Assembly: GCA_902786595.1 (NCBI GenBank)
Contig: CADADB010000008.1
Location: 1-64,000 of the forward strand
Source of the DNA: an uncultured Bacteroidota bacterium
GTDB lineage: Bacteria > Bacteroidota > Bacteroidia > Bacteroidales > WCHB1-69
Reading direction: 5' to 3'
Length of the DNA stretch: 64,000 nt
Shown: positions 19,120 through 27,782 of the stretch, piece after piece
Layout of the letters: each line of letters starts with the position of its first letter
How positions within the stretch are numbered: position 1 is the first letter of the stretch
Notes under the pieces: generated by a model
The model's database searches: none
What the model was told of the DNA's origin: nothing
Seen by the model: the letters and a program-made list of their open reading frames with translations, nothing else
Made by a program: the position numbers and the translations under genes

Positions 19120-21246
19120 ATGAACCGTAAATTATTCATTATGACCTTAGTAGTGGCGACCGCTGTTTTGGGCGGCGCGTGCAAAAAGAAAACGGCCGAG
19201 AATCCCGAACTGGCCAACAACCCCTTCATGAAAGAGTGGGACACCCCTTACGGTGTGCCGCCGTTCGATGAAATCAAAACGACAGACTATCTGCCTGCCA
19301 TCCAGGAAGGTATGCGACAACAGGCCGAGAACATCCAAGCCATCTGCGACAACAGCGAGGCGCCGACCTTCGGCAACACCATCATCCCGTACGAATACAG
19401 TGGCGAACTGCTGACCAAAGTGTCCGCCGTCTTCATGAACCTCGCCGAATGCATGAACAGTCCGGAAATGGAGAAGCTCTCCGACACCATCTTCCCGATG
19501 CTGACCCGTCACGGCGACGACATTATGCTGAACGCCAAGTTGTTCGAGCGCATCAAGACCGTTTATAACAACCGCGACAAGGAGAACCTCAACGCCGAGC
19601 AAAAGCGTCTGTTAGAGGTCATCTACAAGGATTTTGAGCGCGGTGGCGCGAACGTGCCTGCCGACAAACAGGCCCGTTTCCGCGAAATCAACGAGAAGCT
19701 CTCCGCCCTCACCCTCAAATTCGGCAACAACGTGCTCGGAGCCACCAACGGATACGCCCTGTTCGTGGATAACGAAGAGGACCTTAAAGGCCTGACGGAA
19801 GGGCAGTTGGCCGCCGCCAAAGAGGCCGCTGACGGCATGAAAGACGCCAAGGGCAAATACGCCTTCACGGTGCATATTCCTTCCATGGAGCCGTTCCTCC
19901 AGAACTGCGAGAACCGCGAGTTGCGCAAGGAACTCTGGACCGCCTACTCCACCCGTTGTCTGAACGGTGAGTTCAACAACAAGGAGATCATCAACGAAAT
20001 TGTCAACCTCCGACTGGAAAAAGCACAAATTCTCGGCTACGACAACTACGCCAACTATGTCTTGGACGACTGCATGGCCAAGAACGCCGACAACGTTTAT
20101 GAACTGCTGATGAAAGTTTGGGAGCCCGCCCTTGCCAAGGCAAAGGAGGAAGCCGCCATTTATCAGAAGATGATGAACAAAGACGGCATTTCCGGCGACC
20201 TGCAGCCCTATGACTGGCGTTATTACACAGAGAAGCTTCGCAAAGAGAAATACGACCTCAACGACGACGACATCCGTCCATACCTCGCCCTTGACTCCGC
20301 CCGCAAAGGTCTCTTCTACGTCTGCGAGCGTCTCTACGGCCTCACCTTCCGCGAGAACGAGGAAATCCCTGTCTATCACAAAGACGTGAAAGCTTTCGAA
20401 GTGATTGACAACAACGAGGTCATCGCGGTGGTCTATATGGACTTCTTCCCGCGCGAGAGCAAGCGCAGCGGCGCATGGATGACCAACTTCCGCGAGCAAT
20501 ACTACGACCGCGACGGCAACAACCACATCCCCGTGGTGTCGTTGGTCTTCAACTTCACGAAACCTGTCGGCGACAAGCCCTCCATGCTGAACATCGACGA
20601 GACGCAGACGTTGTATCACGAGTTCGGCCACGCCCTGCACAGCATCCTGTCGCGCTGCCACTACCCCACCCTTTCGGGCACCAACGTCCCGCGCGACTTC
20701 GTGGAGATGCCTTCACAGTTCATGGAGCACTTCGCCTTTGAGCCGGAAGTGTTGAAGGTCTATGCCCACCACTACCAGACCGGCGAGCTGATTCCCGACG
20801 CGTTAGTCAAGAAGATCGAAGCCGCCGCCACCTACGGTCAGGGCTTCATCAACACCGAGCTCTTGGCCGCCTCCATCTTGGATATGGACTACCACGTTGT
20901 CACATCACCTGTCAACATCCAATTGCCTGATTACGAGGAGCAGCAGATGGCCAAGATCGGTCTAATCCCGTCCATCATCTCCCGTTACAGAAGTCCGTAC
21001 TTCCAGCATATCTTCTCCGGCGGCTACGGCGCGGGCTATTACAGCTACACCTGGTCTGCGGTCTTGGACAACGACGCCTACCAGTGCTTCAAGGACCACG
21101 GCATTTTCGACCCGACCACGGCCACCTCGTTCCGCACCAACATCCTGGAGCGCGGCAACACCGCCGACGCCATGGAGCTCTACACCGCCTTCCGCGGCCA
21201 CGAGCCGTCCATCGAACCGCTGCTGAAGAACAGAGGGCTGAAATAA
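19120..21246 (+). CDS. dcp: M3 family peptidyl-dipeptidase (Dcp-like) lipoprotein
   Basis: Zinc metallopeptidase that removes dipeptides from peptide C-termini in the periplasm. The 708-residue protein begins with a lipoprotein signal ending in LGGAC (Cys21). The catalytic HEFGH zinc motif is near residue 503, and the downstream SGTNVPRDFVEMPSQFMEH segment (about 525-545) supplies the third ligand and is the signature of Dcp rather than oligopeptidase F. The length fits Dcp plus a lipobox. It stands alone between the giant surface protein and a strong terminator. Confidence 0.93.
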   Translation: MNRKLFIMTLVVATAVLGGACKKKTAENPELANNPFMKEWDTPYGVPPFDEIKTTDYLPAIQEGMRQQAENIQAICDNSEAPTFGNTIIPYEYSGELLTKVSAVFMNLAECMNSPEMEKLSDTIFPMLTRHGDDIMLNAKLFERIKTVYNNRDKENLNAEQKRLLEVIYKDFERGGANVPADKQARFREINEKLSALTLKFGNNVLGATNGYALFVDNEEDLKGLTEGQLAAAKEAADGMKDAKGKYAFTVHIPSMEPFLQNCENRELRKELWTAYSTRCLNGEFNNKEIINEIVNLRLEKAQILGYDNYANYVLDDCMAKNADNVYELLMKVWEPALAKAKEEAAIYQKMMNKDGISGDLQPYDWRYYTEKLRKEKYDLNDDDIRPYLALDSARKGLFYVCERLYGLTFRENEEIPVYHKDVKAFEVIDNNEVIAVVYMDFFPRESKRSGAWMTNFREQYYDRDGNNHIPVVSLVFNFTKPVGDKPSMLNIDETQTLYHEFGHALHSILSRCHYPTLSGTNVPRDFVEMPSQFMEHFAFEPEVLKVYAHHYQTGELIPDALVKKIEAAATYGQGFINTELLAASILDMDYHVVTSPVNIQLPDYEEQQMAKIGLIPSIISRYRSPYFQHIFSGGYGAGYYSYTWSAVLDNDAYQCFKDHGIFDPTTATSFRTNILERGNTADAMELYTAFRGHEPSIEPLLKNRGLK

Positions 21247-21267
21247 TTAGTAATTTGTAATTATAGT

Positions 21268-21306
21268 CCGGTATGGGAGGAGGTTTCCATGCCGGGCTTT
21301 TTTTTA
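21268..21306 (+). terminator. Rho-independent terminator after dcp
   Basis: CCGGTATGG, a 10-base loop and CCATGCCGG (one G-U pair), then GC and a run of eight T. It also separates dcp from the convergent WYL gene, whose stop codon overlaps the T run. Confidence 0.9.
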
Positions 21307-22221
21307 CTTGCCGTTGTGCTTCCACACCGTTTTGCCGATGCGGGCGATCTCGTTGCGCAAGGTCTTGGGTGATAGCACCTCGGCGGTGATGCCGAGCGAG
21401 AGCAGCTCTTGGATGAAGTCGAAGGTGGGACGGAGAAAGTAGGTGAAGATGGAATAGTCCTCCGTGCGCTCGGCCTCCTTCTGCGACGGGTGCAACGGCA
21501 GCGTGCGCAAGTATTTCGACTGGAAGGCGTCCACCTTCAGCCGGATCAGCTGCGGTTCCTCCTCTGTCATCATCACCCCGAAGCAGGTGCTGAAAAACTC
21601 TGCCGCGTTGAAGTCGGCGGGCAGAGTGAAGCTCTCAAACTCAATGTCAATATCCTGCATCCTATCCAGCGCATAGACCTTCAGCGGACTGTCGCCGTAC
21701 TTGCCCAAGAGGTACCACCGACGTTTGAATACCTTCAGCGCGTAAGGTTCCACATGGTAGAAATTTGACACGTAGTCATCTTCTACCCAGAACGGTTTAT
21801 AGCTGAAGGTCAGCATTTTATTATCGCGCATCGCCTCCAGGATGGTGGGCAAGAACTCCTTGCCGGAGGGAATCTCCTCCAGGAGGATGCGGTCTTTCAG
21901 CTGGCTGCTCTCCTCCAGTTGGCTGTTGAGCGACAGCGCATCCAACAGCCACCCTTTGAATCCAGAGCTGTCCTTGAGCTCGCGGCTGTTGGCGATATAG
22001 TAGGAGTTAGTGCTTTTGTGGCAGGCAATCTCGATGCCGAACAGCTCGTGCACCGCCGCCACGTGGTTGTGGAACGAGCGTTTGGGGTAGTCCTCCCCGC
22101 CGGAAAGCAGATCGTTGCGTTTCCACTTGTCACGAATTGTACTGAACGTGATTCCCTCGAATCCTGCTTGGTTCACCGTGTCTATCAGCCAGATATACTT
22201 TCTTATAAGCTCTTTTGTCAT
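21304..22221 (-). CDS. WYL-domain transcriptional regulator
   Basis: Predicted DNA-binding regulator of 305 residues. The N-terminal 60 residues (MTKELIRKYIWLID...) are winged-helix-like. The WYL domain spans about 120-215 and contains KMLTFSYKPFW and the core RRWYLLGKYG; a C-terminal WCX-like region follows. I start at MTKELIRK because upstream in-frame residues run through the promoter. WYL proteins of this layout (for example BrxR and CapW) are known repressors of defence genes. Its own promoter carries the 19-bp palindrome shared with seven other island promoters, which suggests autoregulation and makes it the best candidate to bind those sites. The divergent AAA ATPase starts 167 bp away. 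Confidence 0.9.
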   Translation of the reverse strand: MTKELIRKYIWLIDTVNQAGFEGITFSTIRDKWKRNDLLSGGEDYPKRSFHNHVAAVHELFGIEIACHKSTNSYYIANSRELKDSSGFKGWLLDALSLNSQLEESSQLKDRILLEEIPSGKEFLPTILEAMRDNKMLTFSYKPFWVEDDYVSNFYHVEPYALKVFKRRWYLLGKYGDSPLKVYALDRMQDIDIEFESFTLPADFNAAEFFSTCFGVMMTEEEPQLIRLKVDAFQSKYLRTLPLHPSQKEAERTEDYSIFTYFLRPTFDFIQELLSLGITAEVLSPKTLRNEIARIGKTVWKHNGK

Positions 22222-22248
22222 AACTGTTGGATTTAAAAACCGACGCGG

Positions 22249-22283
22249 CAAAGATAACAAATAGGTGTGAAATTCCATGGCAC
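22249..22283 (-). promoter_or_regulatory. Island operator-promoter: WYL regulator gene
   Basis: Minus strand: GTGCCATGGAATTTCACAC (22265-22283), 8 bp, then TATCTTTG (22249-22256) and CCGC. The same element and spacing occur on the opposite strand 50 bp away for the divergent ATPase gene. Confidence 0.8.
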
Positions 22284-22331
22284 AGTTTAAAAAAGTTATG
22301 CCGATTTTATGCACAATGGAAAAACCGACTA

Positions 22332-22366
22332 TGCCATGAAATTGCACAGTGGTGGTTTATTTTTGC
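22332..22366 (+). promoter_or_regulatory. Island operator-promoter: AAA ATPase gene
   Basis: ATGCCATGAAATTGCACAG (22332-22350), 8 bp, then TATTTTTG (22359-22366). The element takes the place of a normal -33 box. Confidence 0.8.
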
Positions 22367-22387
22367 AGCGTCAAAATTAATGTAATT

Positions 22388-24160
22388 ATGATGAAAAAAA
22401 ACAACCTTATTCAGATTCTGAGCTTCCTCGCCGTACAGATGGAAGACTCTGAAACGCAATTGATTAACGCCATTGCACCGGGCACACTACCGGAATATGA
22501 ACGGCCAAGACGCCGCAGTGAAAGAAGAGAATCGTTTGTGTCGGACGAGCCTCGTTACAAATCCGAAATGGTGGATCAAGTGGTACTGAAGAACAAACAG
22601 CTTGCTGATTTTTTAGCTGTTACACCGTTACAGGCAGCCATCTTCGTGGCCGGTTTCGCCCAAAATGTTGACCGCAAGGACTTCGACAAGGACAACATTT
22701 GTTCGTTTTTCGGCATCAAAAGCATGGAGTTTCTGATGATGAGAAACGACTTTGAAGAACTGGTGCGCAAACGCATCTTTTTGGCTGAAACGACACATCA
22801 GTTCAGTGAAAGAAACGACTATATTATTAATCCGCAGGTGAAAGAGGCCATTTTCGACGACAAAAAGTTGGATTTGAAAACGCTTAAAGCACCTGATTTT
22901 GACCGTTATAAGTTCGTAAATGCAGTTTCGAATCTCATCGAAAGCCGGGAAAATGAAAAAGTTTCCAGCTTGCGTCTCTTTAGACAAATAGGACCTTTGG
23001 AAAAGCAGCACAAAAATCTCACTTTCGTAAAAAACTTCCTCAAACTGAATTTTGACGTAGAAGTTCGCACACTTTTTTACGAAGTCTGCGACGATTTCGT
23101 CACCACTCGTGATCGTGAAAGCGACATAGAGTGTACCCTGAAAGACATTTATGCAGAAATGTTCCTGAGAATGGATGTGGCCAGAGAACTCAAGGAAGGG
23201 GAGCACGAACTGCAAAAAGCCGGCCTCATTGAGGTAACTCAAGGCAGCATGTTTTCCGATGCATCCATCGTTCTCACCGACAAGGGCAAGCAGCTGTTTT
23301 TGGAAGAGGACTACGAGCTTTTCAGCACCGAGAATCGCAGTCAGAGTTTGATTTATCCTGACAAAATCGCGGAGAAGTCCATGTTCTACGACAAAGAACT
23401 ATCCAAACAGTTAGAACCTCTCAAAGAAAACCTTTTTGAAGAGAAATTTTCAAAACTGCAAAAACAATTGGAGGAACTGGCTATGCCTAAAGGTGTTGCC
23501 GCCTTGTTCTATGGTCTGCCCGGAACCGGAAAGACCGAGACGGCCATGCAGATTGCACGCATCACGGGGCGGGCGGTATGCCACGTCGATATCAGCGCGG
23601 CAAAGACCTGCTGGTACGGTGAGAGTCAGAAACTCGTGAAGGGCATCTTCACCAACTACCGCAGACTTTGCGAGAAGGAGAAGCAGAAACCCATCCTGCT
23701 CTTCAACGAGGCCGACGCTCTGTTGAGCAGCCGCCAGAACATCCACAATGTCAGCGGCTCCAGCAGTGTGGCGCAGACCGAGAACGCCATCCAGAACATC
23801 ATCTTGGAGGAGATGGAGAAGTTAGACGGCATCCTCATCGCCACCACCAACCTCACCGGCAACCTCGACAGCGCATTCGCCCGCCGTTTTCTCTTCAAGA
23901 TCGAGTTCAAGCAACCGACCGCGGAGGCCAAACAGAGCATCTGGAAGAGCAAGCTGGAGTGGCTCGCCGACGAGGATTGCCGGACGATATCCACGAAGTT
24001 CGACTTCTCCGGCGGCGAGATCGACAACATCGTCCGCAAGGTCGTGATGGAGGAAGTCTTGCACGGCACCCGCCCCACCTTGACGGAAATCGAAGAGCTG
24101 TGCCGTCACGAGAAGATCGGGAACGGGAGCAACGGGGGAAGTATCGGGTTCCAGGCGTAG
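22388..24160 (+). CDS. AAA-family ATPase with long N-terminal region
   Basis: The protein has 590 residues and a standard AAA module in the C-terminal 240: Walker A GLPGTGKTE (about 376-384), Walker B ILLFNEADAL (Asn replaces the usual Asp before Glu), sensor-1-like ATTNL and the arginine-finger region FARRFLFKIEF. The N-terminal 350 residues have no motif I recognise and look helical, with a proline/arginine-rich linker near 40-55. It is probably a remodelling ATPase; the substrate is unknown. It is transcribed divergently from the WYL regulator and both promoters carry the island palindrome, so it is likely a direct target. The start could also be the next ATG, one codon on. Confidence 0.82.
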   Translation: MMKKNNLIQILSFLAVQMEDSETQLINAIAPGTLPEYERPRRRSERRESFVSDEPRYKSEMVDQVVLKNKQLADFLAVTPLQAAIFVAGFAQNVDRKDFDKDNICSFFGIKSMEFLMMRNDFEELVRKRIFLAETTHQFSERNDYIINPQVKEAIFDDKKLDLKTLKAPDFDRYKFVNAVSNLIESRENEKVSSLRLFRQIGPLEKQHKNLTFVKNFLKLNFDVEVRTLFYEVCDDFVTTRDRESDIECTLKDIYAEMFLRMDVARELKEGEHELQKAGLIEVTQGSMFSDASIVLTDKGKQLFLEEDYELFSTENRSQSLIYPDKIAEKSMFYDKELSKQLEPLKENLFEEKFSKLQKQLEELAMPKGVAALFYGLPGTGKTETAMQIARITGRAVCHVDISAAKTCWYGESQKLVKGIFTNYRRLCEKEKQKPILLFNEADALLSSRQNIHNVSGSSSVAQTENAIQNIILEEMEKLDGILIATTNLTGNLDSAFARRFLFKIEFKQPTAEAKQSIWKSKLEWLADEDCRTISTKFDFSGGEIDNIVRKVVMEEVLHGTRPTLTEIEELCRHEKIGNGSNGGSIGFQA

Positions 24161-24170
24161 GGCCGCGGCA

Positions 24171-24200
24171 TGTAGAGACGTGCCATGGCACGTCTCTACA
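24171..24200. repeat. 30-bp perfect palindrome of the TAGAGACG family
   Basis: TGTAGAGACGTGCCA joined to its exact reverse complement, 10 bp after the ATPase stop codon. It may also act as a transcript-end hairpin, though no T run follows. Relatives lie at 9448-9475 and 61752-61779. Confidence 0.85.
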
Positions 24201-24219
24201 GTGCCACGAATTATTACCC
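24201..24219 (+). promoter_or_regulatory. Degenerate island operator upstream of the ADP-ribosylglycohydrolase
   Basis: GTGCCACGAATTATTACCC keeps the left half of the island palindrome but not the right half, and no -7 box lies 8 bp downstream. It is probably a decayed copy. Confidence 0.3.
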
Positions 24220-24250
24220 AGCGTCACTTTCGCCGATGATACAATTTTTG

Positions 24251-24258
24251 TACCTTTG
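24251..24258 (+). promoter_or_regulatory. -7 box for the ADP-ribosylglycohydrolase
   Basis: TACCTTTG, 78 bp upstream of the start; the leader contains a TTCACTAATCAC-type simple repeat. Confidence 0.5.
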
Positions 24259-24336
24259 CCCCGATTTTTAATTGTTAAATGTAAACTAAAAATGTTCACT
24301 GTTCACTAATCACTAATCACCAAAACCCAACCCATC

Positions 24337-25152
24337 ATGTTAGGAGCAATAATAGGAGACACCGTCGGATCGATATACGAATTCGACAACATCAAGACCA
24401 CCGATTTCCCGCTCTTCTCGGAGCGGAGCGAGTTCACCGACGATTCCGTGATGTGTTTCGCGGTGGCCGACTGGCTGTTGCGGGACGAGCACCACACGCA
24501 CAAGGAACTGGAAGCCTCGATGGTGCGCTTCGCACACGAATATCCCAATCCGGTCGGCGGCTACGGCGGGTCGTTCTACCGGTGGCTGTTCAGCGGGCGC
24601 GAGCGCGTGCCCTACAACTCGTGGGGCAACGGTTCGGCGATGCGGGTGAGTGCCGTGGGCTGGGCTTTTGAGACGTTGGAGGAGACGCTGCGGGTGGCGG
24701 AGATCTCGGCCGCCATCACCCACAACCACCCGGAGGGCATCAAGGGGGCGCAGGCCGTGGCCGCCGCCATCTTCTTGGGCAGGACCGGAAAGACCAAAGC
24801 GGAGATCAAGGAGTATGTGGAAACGCATTTCGGGTACGACCTGAGCCGCACCTGCGAGGAGATCCGTCCCGGGTACACGTTTCAGGAGAGTTGTCAGGGC
24901 ACGGTGCCGGAGGCCATCATCGCCTTCCTCGACAGCACGGATTTCGAGAGTGCCATCCGCCTCGCCGTCTCGCTCGGCGGCGACAGCGACACCCTCGCCT
25001 GCATCACCGGCGGCCTCGCCGAAGCGTACTACCAAGAGATCCCCGAAGAGATCGCCCGAGAGATGTGGTCCCGCCTGCCGGAAACCTTCCGCGAGATATT
25101 GCGGGAGATGGAGAGGGATTGGGGGTATCCGCTGAAGGGGAGTGTGGGGTGA
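24337..25152 (+). CDS. ADP-ribosylglycohydrolase (DraG/ARH-like)
   Basis: Removes ADP-ribose from modified proteins or nucleic acids, using two magnesium ions. The 271-residue protein shows both metal motifs: GDTVGS near the start with TDDSVM (about 35-40), and GGDSDTLACITGG (about 212-224). HNHPEG lies in the middle, as in the family. It sits inside the nuclease/ATPase island and could reverse toxin- or phage-driven ADP-ribosylation; that role is inferred. The 3' third of this gene is copied in fragments at 26662-26889 and 34955-35020, so its end appears to be a recombination hot spot. Confidence 0.92.
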   Translation: MLGAIIGDTVGSIYEFDNIKTTDFPLFSERSEFTDDSVMCFAVADWLLRDEHHTHKELEASMVRFAHEYPNPVGGYGGSFYRWLFSGRERVPYNSWGNGSAMRVSAVGWAFETLEETLRVAEISAAITHNHPEGIKGAQAVAAAIFLGRTGKTKAEIKEYVETHFGYDLSRTCEEIRPGYTFQESCQGTVPEAIIAFLDSTDFESAIRLAVSLGGDSDTLACITGGLAEAYYQEIPEEIAREMWSRLPETFREILREMERDWGYPLKGSVG

Positions 25153-25230
25153 AAGTTTTGTGGATAAGATTGGGCGGGGGAAAGGGAAAAAGTTGTAGAA
25201 AAATTTATTTTCAAAAATCGCGGAAATGTG

Positions 25231-25238
25231 TATTTTTG
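25231..25238 (+). promoter_or_regulatory. -7 box for the DUF4143 ATPase
   Basis: TATTTTTG, 65 bp before the start. The 27 bp upstream do not match the island palindrome. Confidence 0.5.
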
Positions 25239-25302
25239 CAGCCTCAAAAATTCTTGGAAAGGTGTATAAACACCTATTTGAAAAATTCAGGAAACGTGAT
25301 TT

Positions 25303-26652
25303 ATGAAACGGAAGATCTATGACAAATTAGTCCAGTGGAAGCAAGAGCAGGATGGTGCTACTGCTTTGCTCATTGAGGGTGCCAGACGTATCGGAAAAAG
25401 CTATATCGCCGAGGAGTTTGCCCGCAACGAGTACGACTCCTATATCATGATTGACTTCAGCAAAGCACCGGCCAGAGTCAAGTCCTGGTTCGATGAATAT
25501 CTGGAGGATGTGGACACACTCCTTCAAAACATACAGCTCCATTACAAAAAGACACTCACGCCACGCAAGTCGCTCATCATCTTCGACGAAGTGCAGAAAT
25601 GTCCCCGTGCCCGAGAAGCCATCAAAACGTTGGTCGCCGACCACCGTTTCGACTATCTGGAAACAGGCTCGCTCATTTCCATCAAAAAAAACGTAGAGAA
25701 CATTGTCATACCTTCTGAAGAAGAAGGTATCGACATGTATCCGATGGATTTTGAGGAGTTCCTCTGGGCTATGGGAAACGAGGTGCTGATGCCCTACATC
25801 CAAAAGCAGTTTGAACAACAAAAGCCCATGGGTGACTTCCATCGAGATGCAATGCACTACTTCCGCCAATATATGATTGTAGGCGGTATGCCGCAAGCCG
25901 TGGCCGAATATGTCCAATCAAAGGACTTCAACAAAGTGGATGCCGTAAAACGGCGGATTCTGCGTCTCTACCAAAACGACATCAAGAAATATGCCGGTTC
26001 TGCCTTGGCCCGCGTTGAAGCCATCTATGATGCCATCCCCGGCCAACTCCAAAAGCACGAAAAGAAATTCACCTTGTCCGCCTTGAAGGATAAAGCCCGG
26101 ATGCGGGAGTATGACAGTGCATTCTTCTGGCTCGACGACGCCCGCATCGTCAACATCTGTTACAACACCACTGCGCCGAATATCGGTTTGCAACTCAACG
26201 AGGATCGCACCACACTCAAATGCTACTTCTGCGACACGGGGCTGCTCATCTCGTTAGCTTTCAACGCCAGAGGCATCGTCAGCAATGAGATTTACCAGAA
26301 ACTGATGTTTGACAAACTGGAAATCAATGAGGGGATGTTGGTGGAGAATGTTGTGGCGCAAATGCTCAAAGCGACCGACAAAAAACTGTTTTTCTACAGC
26401 AATTACGACAAAGAGAATGCCGAAAATCGCATGGTAATTGATTTTCTGCTCCAGAAAGAAAAGGTCACCAGCCGCCACAACATCCGACCTGTAGAAGTCA
26501 AAAGCGGCAAGAACTACACACTGTCATCTTTGACAAAATGCATGAAGAAGTTTGGAGATTATATAACGCCCCCCACAGTACTTCATGCTGCGGACTATAA
26601 GGTAGTGGATGGCATCACATACCTGCCAATCTATATGGCTCCTTTGTTGTAA
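25303..26652 (+). CDS. AAA_14/DUF4143-type ATP-binding protein
   Basis: A 449-residue protein of the widespread Bacteroidota ATPase family with an N-terminal AAA_14 domain and a C-terminal DUF4143 domain. The P-loop is GARRIGKSY (about 24-32) and Walker B is LIIFDEVQKCPRA (about 96-108). The C-terminal part contains the family's LQLNEDRTTLKCYFCDTGLL and ENVVAQML blocks and a PD-(D/E)XK-like end (MVIDFLLQKE...PVEVKSG, about 380-405). The biological role of the family is not established. It lies between a complete ADP-ribosylglycohydrolase and a chimeric fragment of the same gene, consistent with insertion as a cassette. Confidence 0.88.
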   Translation: MKRKIYDKLVQWKQEQDGATALLIEGARRIGKSYIAEEFARNEYDSYIMIDFSKAPARVKSWFDEYLEDVDTLLQNIQLHYKKTLTPRKSLIIFDEVQKCPRAREAIKTLVADHRFDYLETGSLISIKKNVENIVIPSEEEGIDMYPMDFEEFLWAMGNEVLMPYIQKQFEQQKPMGDFHRDAMHYFRQYMIVGGMPQAVAEYVQSKDFNKVDAVKRRILRLYQNDIKKYAGSALARVEAIYDAIPGQLQKHEKKFTLSALKDKARMREYDSAFFWLDDARIVNICYNTTAPNIGLQLNEDRTTLKCYFCDTGLLISLAFNARGIVSNEIYQKLMFDKLEINEGMLVENVVAQMLKATDKKLFFYSNYDKENAENRMVIDFLLQKEKVTSRHNIRPVEVKSGKNYTLSSLTKCMKKFGDYITPPTVLHAADYKVVDGITYLPIYMAPLL

Positions 26653-26661
26653 ACCTCTGAT

Positions 26662-26889
26662 ATGACCAACTTCGCGGCCATAGATTTTGAGACCGCCGTC
26701 CGTCTGGCCGTCTCGCTCGGCGGCTACAGCGACACGATTGCCTGTATCACGGGCGGCATCGCAGAGGCCTTCTACGGCCACATCCCGGAAGAGATTTTCA
26801 AGGCCATCTGGCCCTGCTTACCCGACGACTTCCAAGAGATATTGCAGGAGATGGAGAGGGTTTGGAGGTATCCGTTGGCGGATTTATAG
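26662..26889 (+). pseudogene. Chimeric relic: exonuclease 5' end joined to ADP-ribosylglycohydrolase 3' end
   Basis: The 75-codon frame starts MTNFAAIDFETA, nearly identical to the start of the DEDDh exonuclease at 38451 (MTDFAAIDFETA). It then continues VRLAVSLGGYSDTIACITGG through YPL, matching the last 70 residues of the ADP-ribosylglycohydrolase at 24337. The join falls where both parents encode DFE(T/S)A. It has neither a full exonuclease nor a full hydrolase metal site, so an active enzyme is unlikely. It starts 9 bp after the DUF4143 ATPase stop and may be co-transcribed. Confidence 0.8.
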
Positions 26890-26906
26890 GAAAAAATGTA
26901 GTTTTG
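26875..26906 (+). promoter_or_regulatory. Promoter for the 26992 gene
   Basis: TTG (26875-26877), 21 bp spacer, TAGTTTTG (26899-26906). It overlaps the 3' end of the chimeric relic. Confidence 0.45.
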
Positions 26907-26991
26907 CAGAGTCATTTTTCTTTCAGGTTTTGTATAACGAACTTCGGAAAAACAAGTAAGAGTTGTAATTATCATTTAAAGAATATAGATT

Positions 26992-27621
26992 GTGTTAAAA
27001 CAAAAACTATTTGTAGGTTCTAACTATGCCACAGGAATCTACGGAAAAAAACTATTGGTAGTAGGACATCAGAAGCACGCAACCCCATCTGAGCGTGAAC
27101 AATTCAAAAAGAACCCGACAATGGAATATACTTCTGACAACGACAATGTTGAAATGTTAGATGAATTACGCACGGGTAAATGTATGACAACATGGGAAGC
27201 CAAAGATAGAAAAGCGTGGCTACAATTTGGGAAAATGCTTTCTGGAAATCTTGGATTTGAACTAGGGACTGAACAAAGTTGCAATTTGTTGAACTCTCTA
27301 GCTTTCTGCAACTATCTCCAAGTACCAGATTTTAATTTGGAAGCAAGACAAGGTAAAGACAAAGAGGAACTGTATATTTTTTCCGAATCTATCTTTAAAG
27401 AATACCTGGACGAAATAGAGCCTGATAAAATTATTGTATGGGGAACACATGCTTATCCTTATGTTGCCAAATTTGGTGATAAATTAGATGACCGCCATTG
27501 CAAAATAACAATGCCTTCAGGGCATACGATTGATGTTTTTCGCATAAATCACCCATGCATTGTTGGAGAAGGTGGTTACGAACAATCCATACGACAGATA
27601 AAGGATTTTTTGAGCCGGTAA
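26992..27621 (+). CDS. Possible uracil-DNA-glycosylase-fold protein
   Basis: A 209-residue protein starting at GTG (MLKQKLFVGSN). I do not recognise it with certainty. The spacing of LLVVGHQ (about 21-27), NLLNSLAFCNYLQ (about 97-109), IIVWGTHAYPYVAK (about 146-159) and a late INHP (about 182-185) resembles the motif order of the uracil-DNA glycosylase superfamily (strand-helix motif A, a central VWG strand, and a His-Pro loop), but the usual GxDPY is absent. The gene is visibly more A+T-rich than the 24 kb region before it, as are the next two genes, which points to acquisition. An alternative is an unrelated alpha/beta protein. Confidence 0.55.
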   Translation: MLKQKLFVGSNYATGIYGKKLLVVGHQKHATPSEREQFKKNPTMEYTSDNDNVEMLDELRTGKCMTTWEAKDRKAWLQFGKMLSGNLGFELGTEQSCNLLNSLAFCNYLQVPDFNLEARQGKDKEELYIFSESIFKEYLDEIEPDKIIVWGTHAYPYVAKFGDKLDDRHCKITMPSGHTIDVFRINHPCIVGEGGYEQSIRQIKDFLSR

Positions 27622-27660
27622 TTGGCTGTCATTGATTTCAAAAAGATGGGATCACACTCG

Positions 27661-27676
27661 GAATTTCGCGAAATTC
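27661..27676. repeat. 16-bp perfect palindrome
   Basis: GAATTTCGCGAAATTC, 39 bp after one stop codon and about 107 bp before the next start. It could be an operator or the stem of a weak terminator; no T run follows directly. Confidence 0.6.
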
Positions 27677-27782
27677 ATTAAAAGTCTGTGAAATTGCATT
27701 GTGTAGGATAGTTTCAGTTTTTTTCGACATTGAATGTATGATGATAAAGAGATAAGTGAAATATATTAAAATCAATCAAAAT

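Noticed and set aside
22222..22347. An N-terminal extension of the WYL protein
   Set aside because: It would run through the regulator's own promoter and palindrome.
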